From positions 91,089,104 to 91,153,103 of the forward strand of contig CM019823.1 in the NCBI GenBank assembly GCA_009763385.1: DNA of 64,000 nucleotides, in the 5' to 3' direction. Under the pieces are notes generated by a model, which did not search any database, was not told the DNA's origin, and saw only the letters and a program-made list of their open reading frames with translations. The first letter of the stretch is position 1. Each line of letters starts with the position of its first letter. The stretch comes from Coix lacryma-jobi var. lacryma-jobi. Its lineage: Eukaryota > Streptophyta > Magnoliopsida > Poales > Poaceae. Made by a program: the position numbers and the translations under genes. Positions 56,138 to 64,000 of the stretch are shown here, piece by piece.

Positions 56138-57079
56138 TAAGAGCAACTCCAATAGTTTGCTAAAAGGATTTGGCATCCTAGGATTTTTGTCAAAACCCCA
56201 AAAAGGCCTCCAACAAATTGGCAAAAGTAGTTGGCATTTTCGGGAACTTGGCATCTTATGCCCTTCCACGCGCATATTTGCGCCGGCCTGGGTCGCTTGC
56301 CATCGCGAAATTCACTGCTTCTCCCGCGCGCGCGAAGGGCGACGCCGCTGCTTCTCCCCGCGCGCGCGAAGGGCGACGCCGCTCCAGCCTTTCTTTTCCC
56401 ACTCGTACGAACAGCCAGGGGCGATATCCTATCTCGCGAGGAGTAGCAGACGGACCGCCGGAGCCCTTCTTTCGTTCATCTTTGTGGCGAGTTGGAGGAG
56501 ACGTCCGGACCATCGGCGACCGCTGTCGCGAGAGGACAAGGATCGACTGCAGCAGAGAAGGTAGGTCCCTCCCTCGATCTGGTTTCATCGGAGAGTCAGA
56601 GACCGTAGGCCCAGACAGCGAGGGAAGGCGAGAAAGCCGAGGAACTGGCGGCGGCAATGGATGGGAGGGAGGGCGCCGTACCTGAGAAGCCTCCGGGCCT
56701 GCGTGAAGCTGGGCAGCATCGTGTCCCGTACCTTCATCTACCCAGTTTGCTGCTTGTGAAGGTAGCATCAGATATTCAGATCTACGCAGTGATTCTAAAG
56801 CAGGTCACCAGTTTCAGACTTTGAATCAATACATCACACAGCCATCCTTGAGAAGATATAATTAGAGATGTACAAGGCATGCGAAGGGACGGGGATGCAA
56901 CGAGGCGTCGTACAGCACCGAGAAAATTAAAATATGTGGGCCATTCATTTTCAATTTGCCAAGTCCAAAATAGCAAACTGTTGAAAAAGACCTTTTTTTT
57001 CACTTGACATTTGGTTTGAGACTTGACAAAATTATAGATTTGTCAAATGAGTTTTAGCAAACTGTTGGAGTTGATCTAA
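56138..57079. mobile_element. PIF/Harbinger-like nonautonomous transposon
   Basis: Left end GAGCAACTCCAATAGTTTGC and right end, on the minus strand, GATCAACTCCAACAGTTTGC are 18 of 20 identical. TAA flanks both sides (56138-56140 and 57077-57079), the typical PIF/Harbinger target duplication. The 936-base body has AT-rich ends and a GC-rich middle (56280-56700) that encodes no transposase. The middle holds a tandem duplication of about 33 bases (56317-56349 and 56349-56382) and a splice-donor-like AAG|GTAGGT near 56558, so it may be captured gene sequence. Confidence 0.8.
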
Positions 57080-57223
57080 GGACAAAATAGAATTGAATAA
57101 CTGACAACTGTTATAATGGTAATGGTAAATACGTAAAAGCCCCAGCAGGAGGATGGCAGGGCCGAGAAGGTATCCAAGCGGGGAAAATATCGTGACACCT
57201 GGCTCAAACCCTCGTCATCCCCG

Positions 57224-58477
57224 ATGGCCGACGCCTCCTCCGGTTGCGGCGGCGGCCACCAGACGTCAGCTTCGCCATCCACCGCCACGCACACCTCACC
57301 GGCATCTTTCGACGGCGATCTCCTCCTCCGCCTCCTCCAAAATCCTCTCTCTGCGCATCCGCGAGAGGAAATCCTCGTCCCGCCCCACGTCGCACCGGGG
57401 GCGCACCACTTCTTCAGTGACCCTGCCGTCGCCGCCGTGGGCCGCTCTTCGCCGCATCGGCGCAGGCGCAAGGAGACTTTGGGTGGTCTTCCACCTCCAC
57501 CACGCACGTACAGCTGCAACCCAATTCCCCCGGATCCCCGATTCGCTCCAGGGGAACCCTTCGCTGCTCTTGCCGGCAGAGGGTTCGGATCCGGGGATGC
57601 CGTCAGGGCGGAGAGGCCTCGGGCGGGCGCGCCGCCTCCAGGGTTTGGCAAGCCGTCGCATCCACCACCTGCTGCCCGTGATGCGCGGAATGCATCTGGT
57701 GTGGTTATTGAGTAGGGAGCAGTACAATCCTCGTCCCATGGATTTCGTTCCGGCTCTTGCAGATGTTCGTGATGCGGTTGGCAGAATGCCTCATGGACAC
57801 GGAGAGCAGCTTTCAATGTCAATTACTGGTGGGTTGTGATGTGGCTATAGGAATGATGTACAGGGAACAGCAGCAATCGTTTTTTGTCACAGACACCGCC
57901 TGAGATCAATGCCAATGGACAGTGTGGCAGGATGCATCATGGAGAGCAGCATGCACTTCCTATCTTTGGTGGCAAGAGGCTCCATGGAGATCAGTACATG
58001 CTTCCAGTCCAGGAAGGCAGCGCACCGCATACTGGTCATGGTCAGCATGATCCTGCTTAGCCAATACGCTACAAGGGAGCAGAGGTGGCAGGGTCTTAGG
58101 AAGGACACGGGCTATGCTTCGCGAAAGGTCCAAATGCGAATGCCCATTACACATTTGGTAAGTCACTAGTGAAGGAGTTGCACCATGTGACAATACCTGC
58201 TGGCAGTTCAGTTCCAGTGGAAATTATGGGGAATCAAGAGAATGGTTTGGAAGACGGCAGAATAGGGAAAGTAGTTTGGAGCATGAAATTGATGGAAAGG
58301 TGGTAGTGGAGTCAAGTATGTTTGAATTGTCATATGAAAGAGTAAGATTAGATTTGCTGGACATGCTGAACAAGATGATGGTGATGACAGGAAGGATGCT
58401 ATAGTTAAGCAGATGACACAAAAAATCTGGTTATTGATGGCAATGGTGTATTGGAAAAAACTATCCCGAGGAGTAAG
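57224..58477 (+). pseudogene. URT1: URT1-like exon 1, disordered N-terminal region
   Basis: The likely start is ATG 57224 (MADASSGCGGGHQ), followed by SFDGDLLLRLLQNP and a Pro/Gly/Arg-rich stretch; the ATG at 57153 opens a different frame. The frame meets TAG at 57713. The coherent sequence then moves to another frame (REQYNPRPMDFVPALADVRD, 57715-57830) and back (GQCGRMHHGEQHALPIFGGK, from 57914; FGKSLVKELHHVTIPAGSSV near 58155). The exon ends NGVLEKTIPRSK with donor AAG|GTAAAT at 58477. The last frame change falls in an A6 run near 58420. This half is Gly/His/Gln-rich and probably disordered, as in known URT1 proteins. Confidence 0.7.
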
Positions 58478-59663
58478 GTAAATGGATTATTTTCATAACC
58501 CGTGTCTGTAATGAACAACTAGATTTTAATCCTAGATTCCACTATCTGGATTGCCTAATTTTCAGAGTCCAACAATCCACTCTCCACCAACTTTTTGTAC
58601 TGACCATGCTAGTACAAATATACCACTTGTTTACTTTTCCCATCACTCTCCCCTGCGCTTTCTATCTGCACTTCGGCCACGGCAACAGAGAGCGTTTGGT
58701 TGTTCTACTCGTATGTGAATGAACTGAATGGGAAATTGTGTGTGTGTGTGGAGGAGGGGGGGGGGGGGGGGGGGGGGGCATATAGGGGATCATGGGCAAC
58801 CTGTTTCGACACCATCCATGACTGCAAGGAGATGTGGCCCATGGACCCCAGCCATAACTGCCTACATATGTGGGAAGGGGAAAGAAATCTTTCGTACATG
58901 CAACTATGCAAGGAACAGATGGGAATAGGTAGGAAGAGGGGTGTGGTGGGAGATCCATTTTTGTGCTTGGATCAGGCTGAGACTGCAAGCTGATTAGGCC
59001 TTCGTTTTTTTTGGAATAATTAGGGGCCTTCGTTGTTCAGCTATGATTGCCTTCTCTGTACATTGACGAAGAGTGGGAGATGAGAAAGAGGCCGTAAATT
59101 AAAATGTTGGTTGCCAGTCAGATACCAGCTTTTGACCTTCAGCTTTCTCAATCCAGGTTTCCAAGCTGCTTTCAGAATCTCTAGCTTAGCTGGAACAACC
59201 AGGGCCACATATGCACTCATCCTCAAACGACGAAAAAACTTCGGCTTAAACCCGTTCTATTTAGTTCTGCCCTTAACATTCCTTAAAGATGATTAAATCG
59301 CATCTATCTATAAGTTACTAAAGCTGGATCAATTTGCTGCATCTTAATTCACCATATGCAGAACAAAACAGGTGCATTACTGTTTGCTGAGTGCATTATT
59401 TTTTTTCTTGAACACGCAGTAGAGCTGTGTATCAATACTAAGAAGAATGAAAAGGGAAAAACCCCAAACAACAACACATAACACACTCACACTTGGAGAC
59501 TAGGAAAAAAGCCGAGTTGCATTCATGATGGTTGCATTATCAAGGACTCTTGCCAGCAACCAGTTGCCAGTTATGCTTCAGCTGCTGATTTTATAATTTA
59601 CTAATCTTGAGATCAACATTATTTAGGTAAGATTTAGCCATACTTTTTTTTTTTATGTTGCAG
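58478..59663 (+). other. URT1-like intron 1 with G23 tract
   Basis: Begins GTAAAT and ends in a T-rich tract and GTTGCAG. A (GT)n stretch runs directly into a run of 23 G (58756-58778), interrupted only by GAGGA. Nothing else was recognised in this intron. Confidence 0.7.
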
Positions 59664-60034
59664 GATTTCAGATCAAACTTTTCTAGAGGGCATCATGTAT
59701 CAAGCCAGAGAATAAGATTCCAGAGGAGAAACAGCCCATGTCGATATGACATAGATCGATTTGCACCTAACTTCTTGTCAATTTTTGAATCTTTGGTACC
59801 CTCTGAGAGGAAATTGCAAAGCAGAAGCAGTTGTTAACATCTTTGAGCAGACTGATAAACACGGAATGGCCTAATTCAAAACTATACCTCTATGGATCAT
59901 GTGCCAATTCTTTCGGTTTCTCGAATAGTGATATTGATCTTTGTCTCTCTATTGATGACAAGGAAATGAGCAAGGTTGATATTATATTGAAATTGGCAGA
60001 CATTCTCAAAGCTGGAAATCTCCAGAATATTCAG
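59664..60034 (+). pseudogene. URT1: URT1-like exon 2, nucleotidyltransferase core
   Basis: Acceptor TTGCAG|GATTTC and donor ATTCAG|GTGAGC. Encodes DIDRFAPNFLSIFESLVPSE, then after a one-base loss near 59810 the catalytic palm with YGSCANSFGFSNSDIDLCLS. The GS motif and the Asp-x-Asp metal pair (Asp codons 59930 and 59936) are intact. It closes with ILKLADILKAGNLQNIQ. This is the Pol-beta-like catalytic fold of noncanonical poly(A)/poly(U) polymerases. Confidence 0.85.
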
Positions 60035-60336
60035 GTGAGCTCAGGTATCATTCCCTGTGTTGTTACATGCCAGCTGATGTTTTGAGTTGAATGATATCAT
60101 CAACATTTTGCTAACACCATGTGCGATGTATCATGTAATACTTTTGCAGTGCTTCTGATTTGTTTCTACAAGACCTTTATGAATTATTATTTCTTACAAC
60201 AATGTACAATCTCACAAGATTCTCGGTTACTATATAATTTTTTTTGTGTTGTAGTACTGTTGTGTTGAGGTCCAATATAGGTTAGGAATTTGAAATGTAT
60301 ACTGAATTTTTAACCCAAACTAATGCAATTTTGCAG

Positions 60337-60554
60337 CCATTAACTCGAGCAAGGGTCCCAATAGTGAAGCTTATGATCCAGAAACAGGGCTTTCCTGTGA
60401 ATATGTTCAATAATCTTTTAGCAGTTGTTAACACAAAACTTTTGCGAGATTATGCACAAAGATAGAAGTTACGGCAGTTGGCATTCATTGTGAAGCATTG
60501 GGCTAAAATTCGACGTGTAAATGAAACTTACCAAGGAACACTTTCTAGTTATGC
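60337..60554 (+). pseudogene. URT1: URT1-like exon 3, central domain start
   Basis: Acceptor TTTTGCAG|CCATTA; donor TATGC|GTAAGT. Encodes LTRARVPIVKL, NNLLAVVNTKLLRDYAQ and LRQLAFIVKHWAKIRRVNET. Three single-base losses between 60375 and 60412 restore the frame but scramble about ten residues and disrupt the third catalytic Asp. A TAG follows at 60464. A transcript would make no active enzyme as written. Confidence 0.82.
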
Positions 60555-60645
60555 GTAAGTTATCTGTTTCACATCATTACTAATATAATATTGTTCTCAT
60601 CTTTACGTGGCATTGTCTGAATTTTATTATTTTCTTGACTTTCAG

Positions 60646-60702
60646 CTATGTGATAATGTGCATTCACCTCCTACAGCTGCGAGAATACTCCCATGTCTAC
60701 AG
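60646..60702 (+). pseudogene. URT1: URT1-like exon 4
   Basis: A 57-base exon (acceptor CTTTCAG|CTATG, donor CTACAG|GTTTCT) encoding YVIMCIHLLQLR. A frame change lies in its last 20 bases, since the expected ILPCLQ is readable only in another frame. Confidence 0.75.
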
Positions 60703-62305
60703 GTTTCTGGATTGTACTGCATTTCTTGTACATTGCATCTTTGAAGAATTCTTGGTATTTAGGTTCTAACTGTGTATTGTTGTAACACAGATAATTTCAA
60801 CAACAAAATTTAGTCCCAAACAAGTTGTAGGCTAGATCTTAAACAAATATGTCTGGAAGTTTTGTATTTATTATACGTTTTTGCTATGTTTTTGTATATG
60901 TTGTGAACAGCCTGCTATCTAATTGGTTAGCATGGCTGAAGTAACACTATAGGTCCTGAGTTGACTACTGGGGGCACATTTTAAACATGGGTAAAAAACA
61001 ACCCTTGTCATCTGTAATCCTGAGTTATAAATGTAACCACTTGTTGCTTTCAGCGAGATACAGGGCACTCAGTGGCACATTCAGGACAGCCGGCCTTTGG
61101 GTTGTTACTTTGTCTATGCGCTAGATAGAAGCTGTTTCTTAGTGCAATCCGTGAGGGCAGTCTTCCCACCCTTCACTCTAACTAAATTTTACTAGATCAT
61201 CATCTTCCCACCCTTTATAAAGTGCTAAAAATTGTCTGGAAAAATATCTTTTTTTTTTGTTGGATTGGATGCACTAATTTTTGTTGCTCTATTACTATTC
61301 TTCTGCATTGATTTCTTTTACATAAAATTTGTTTTTTAAATATATTATGTTATCCATATTATTTATAGTACTCAATTTAGAAAAATTCCACTTTTGTTCC
61401 CTCAGTTATGAGCACATCTATAACAACTATAAGAGATGGAACTATTTAGTTTGTATTCCCTAACTCTCAATACCTTCCAAAACGCCCCCTAACTGTCTGC
61501 AATGGTTTTTTGATGATGTGCCATCCAGGCTTAGTGCTGATGGTTTTGGTCGGCTGTTTTTTAAACAGCGTGAGCCCATTTGATGCCTCTCACTTGCCCA
61601 GTTCTGCTGCTATCCGGATGGACCAAATTCCTAGGTTGTAGTGAATGAGGAGCAAATTTAGATGAGCAGGTGCATGGTAGACATGCGTGATGGAAGGAAC
61701 TGAAGCAAATGCTGGCATGCTGTGGGATTCCTGCTTAATTTAGTGCTTGCATGGATCTGAGGCTTGTCATTGGTTGAGTTTAGCACAACAGTTCTATTTT
61801 CCTTATGAATGTGGGTTGAGTGCATTGATGATGTTAGATAATTTTAGTTTATGGCATGGCTAATGATTTGTTTAGTAGCTAGCAAGGATCATGCTTTTGG
61901 TTTCAAGTTGCATATACATTTTTGTATCCAGCATTTAGCCCTGTGTTTACTTCTTGCATCAAAAAGGGTAAACAAAATAATGGTGTATGGTTTCATTCCT
62001 GATCTCACAGAGTTGGGATGCAAATTAAATGGTTTCATATTTTTTTGACACCTTTCTAAATTCAAACAAAAAAAAACCAGATAGGCAGTGACAGGGCAGA
62101 CGGTTTTTGTTTTCAATTTAGAAAGGTGAATGGAAACTGCAATATTGTAGAAGAATAATGCTTATTGTTTTTTTTTATTACATCTGATAGCATATGCTTT
62201 CATTTGAAAATTCACCTTTTAAATATTTTTCATTGGTCATCTCTGTTCTTTGTACTACTTTTTTACTTTGTCAACTTAACAAGTGACAATGTCATGCAAT
62301 TCCAG
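60703..62305 (+). other. URT1-like intron 4
   Basis: 1.6 kb AT-rich intron between GTTTCT and TTCCAG. No transposon ends or reading frames were recognised. A GC-richer block at 61490-61700 differs in composition and may be an old insertion. Confidence 0.65.
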
Positions 62306-62502
62306 GAAATGGAGGCCACTTATTATGTCAAGGTGGACGAAAACAAACTGTGCTTACTTTGACCAAGTGGACAAGCTAAATAATTATGGTGCTCACAACA
62401 GAGATACGGTATCAAGGCTGCTCTGGGCCTTTTTCCATTACTGGGCATATGAGCACGATTACACAGAGATGTTGTATCAATTCGCACTGGAAGGATTATC
62501 AG
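62306..62502 (+). pseudogene. URT1: URT1-like exon 5, PAP-associated domain
   Basis: Encodes EMEATYYVKVDEN, then after an extra A near 62345 YFDQVDKLNNYGAHNRDT and LLWAFFHYWAYEHDYT. This is the PAP/25A-associated domain that sets UTP preference in the family. A one-base loss near 62463 shifts the last 13 codons. Donor ATCAG|GTATCA. Confidence 0.82.
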
Positions 62503-62771
62503 GTATCACAGGCATCATTTCTTTCTAGAAGGCTCTCTTTATGTGATGATCATTTCTTTCTCCTAGTCCGTAGGGGAATATGGGTTAGATGGTGTGTGTA
62601 TAATATTTTGTAGCTGTTTCACTGTAGGTATAGTATGCATTGTTATTAGTCCCAGCTAGTAAATTGTAAACAATTGATGATACAACCAAGCGGTTTCAAT
62701 TTTCTTATTGTGTAGTGAAACACCAAGTTGTTAAAGATTATAACTCCTTGTCCTTTTGACACAAATTTCAG

Positions 62772-63050
62772 TAAGGAACGGAAGGACTGGACTAGACGAG
62801 TTGGAAATGACAGGCATCTCATATGCATCGAAGATCCATTTGAGATCTCCCATGATCTTGGTCGTGTAGTTGACAAGTTCACCATCAAAATACTCCGGGA
62901 GGAATTCGAGCGAGCAGCTAATATATTACAGTTTGATCCGAACCCAGCATAACACTCTTTGAGCCATACGTGCCCCCTCCATTGCCGAGCCTGTTGCAAG
63001 AGGAAACTGTGAATGCTGCAGAAATGAACTATGATAGCGTTATTAGGTTC
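62772..63050 (+). pseudogene. URT1: URT1-like exon 6, C-terminus
   Basis: Acceptor ATTTCAG|TAAGG. Encodes KERKDWTRRVGNDRHLICIE, FEISHDLGRVVDKFTIKILR and EEFERAANILQFDPNP, then TAA at 62950. In another frame the sequence continues FEPYVPPPLPSLLQEE for about 30 residues, so a one-base loss near 62946 probably created the early stop. No clear poly(A) signal was picked out downstream. Confidence 0.85.
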
Positions 63051-63239
63051 ATAGTTGAACTATGATAGCGTTGGTTCGTCCTTGGGTATTGTAATTGGAA
63101 ATGGAATCAGCTCAGGAGGGTTTTGATTGGGGGTTCACTGATTGCATCCTTTGTTTGTTGTGGATGTGTTAATGGTATTGTTTACCGTTACAGGTGTTTG
63201 ATTTCCAACTCATGGATATCTTAAATATCATTTGTGGTA
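63051..63239. other. 3' flank of the URT1-like gene
   Basis: Contains a short duplication, GAACTATGATAGCGTT, at 63026 and 63056. Otherwise nothing recognised. Confidence 0.5.
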
Positions 63240-63912
63240 TGTTCTATACTAACAAGCCAAGGGGCAACACTATACATAAAATAGCACGGTATCATACACA
63301 CCCAAGTAACGAAAATTTAGTTGACATATGAAAAAATTCAACCAGTTATTGTATGTCGTACAACAGAAGGGATGAATAGGATGACAACAAGCTAATGTAT
63401 CCTTAGAACTCCATTCTTAGTTTATAAACACAGGTACAGGGTACCACATATGTCAACAGATGTTGGCTATCTAATTTAGCTTGTTATTCCTGTAAACGAA
63501 TAAGCATATGAATAATGGCATGAAACGTATGCAACACGGTGACCAAAATTTCACCTAGCCCTAAACATCATATATTGTTCCACCTTTTATGTGCTTCCTG
63601 CTGTCTTAAAAGAAGTTAGTTTGTAAACACAAAAAATAGGGCACCACATATATCAACAGATGTTTGTTCATATGCTTCTTCGTTCACTAGACCAATTTGG
63701 TACCAAATTTCAGGTAGCACTAAACATCATATATTGTTCCACCTTCTATATGCTTCATATTGTCTTCTAAAAAGTATTGCTATCTAATTTATAAACACAA
63801 AAGTATAGGGCACCATATATATCAACAGATGTTATTTATCTATTTAGTTTGCTATTCTTGTGAACGAATAAGCATATGAACAATGGCATGAAACGTATGC
63901 AACAAGGTGACC
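63240..63912. repeat. diverged local repeats downstream of the gene
   Basis: A segment like TAAACACA...AGGGCACCACATATATCAACAGATGTT occurs three times, near 63421, 63620 and 63790. A second segment, CGAATAAGCATATGAA then AATGGCATGAAACGTATGC, occurs near 63496 and 63865. CTAAACATCATATATTGTTCCACCTT occurs near 63562 and 63720. Spacing is about 170-200 bases, with a higher-order spacing near 365. Confidence 0.75.
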
Positions 63913-63948
63913 AAATTGGTTTTATGCCAAAATTTTACGTACCACAAA

Positions 63949-64000
63949 GAGCATCTCCAAGGGTTTTTTTTTCTAAAATTTACTCTTTAAATCATCATTT
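63949..64000. mobile_element. possible transposon end cut by the window
   Basis: GAGCATCTCCAAGGG resembles the GAGCAACTCCAA terminal repeat at 56141 and is followed by AT-rich sequence. The other end is outside and no TAA precedes it, so this is tentative. Confidence 0.3.

Larger units (their letters stand above)
57153..63050 (+). pseudogene. URT1: URT1-like terminal uridylyltransferase gene, frames broken
   Basis: Six exons with GT-AG introns encode a protein very close to plant UTP:RNA uridylyltransferase 1, which adds uridines to shortened mRNA tails in the cytoplasm. The closing region KDWTRRVGNDRHLICIEDPF is characteristic. Exon ends and domain order are intact. The coding frame, however, is interrupted by an in-frame TAG and about ten small indels, several at homopolymers. 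The third catalytic Asp codon is disrupted at about 60400. Either this is a recently dead copy or the assembly has uncorrected indels; the same error type is seen in the transposons. The PIF-like element ends 147 bases before the likely ATG. Confidence 0.8.

Noticed and set aside
57076..57822. 248-residue minus-strand frame opposite URT1-like exon 1
   Set aside because: No motif. The plus strand holds a coherent URT1 N-terminus with a proper splice donor.
58662..58988. Frames around the G23 tract encoding poly-Gly or poly-Pro
   Set aside because: Produced by the homopolymer; the region lies in an intron with matching splice sites.
61490..61860. Separate transposon in URT1-like intron 4
   Set aside because: Composition differs from the rest of the intron, but no terminal repeats or target duplication could be found.

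Overview
The window looks like nuclear DNA of a grass (Poaceae), probably a panicoid. That is inferred from nested LTR retrotransposons of typical grass types, a plant L1-type LINE, a PIF/Harbinger-like element ending in GAGCAACTCCAA, and one plant gene with GT-AG introns. About 90% is mobile DNA. No bacterial operon, CRISPR array, tRNA or rRNA gene was recognised.

Layout. 1-7460: minus-strand Ty3/gypsy element cut by the window start and, on its LTR side, by the next element. 7461-19136: copia element A, 11.7 kb, plus strand, Sirevirus-like (about 2 kb LTRs, two-knuckle gag, several polypurine tracts). 19137-19575: stray copia reverse-transcriptase fragment. 19576-20183: start of an unrelated LTR. 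20184-25010: copia C, a minus-strand 3' half of a related element. 25011-27608: LTR with PPT-like sequence on one side and PBS-like sequence on the other (element F). 27609-39231: copia B, same family as A, 11.6 kb. 39232-39778: LTR remnant and unassigned DNA. 39789-55925: minus-strand LINE, split inside its endonuclease by a minus-strand Ty3 element of the Tat lineage (43092-53913). 56141-57076: PIF/Harbinger-like element. 57153-63050: a six-exon gene or gene remnant for the terminal uridylyltransferase URT1. 63240-63912: diverged local repeats. 63949-64000: possible start of another transposon end.

The elements carry the usual machinery (gag, protease, integrase, reverse transcriptase, RNase H). 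Nearly every reading frame is broken, mostly by one-base losses in short homopolymers. This affects the cellular gene as strongly as the transposons, so part of the damage may be sequencing error.

The most unusual signal is structural. All five LTRs of the copia family carry, in U3, a row of about eight small hairpins whose stems change sequence from unit to unit while staying complementary. A second row of four larger hairpins lies just before the 3' polypurine tract in all three copies. Next in interest are a spliced antisense reading frame at the 3' end of the Tat element, and a strong excess of the hexamer GCCGAT/ATCGGC across that element.
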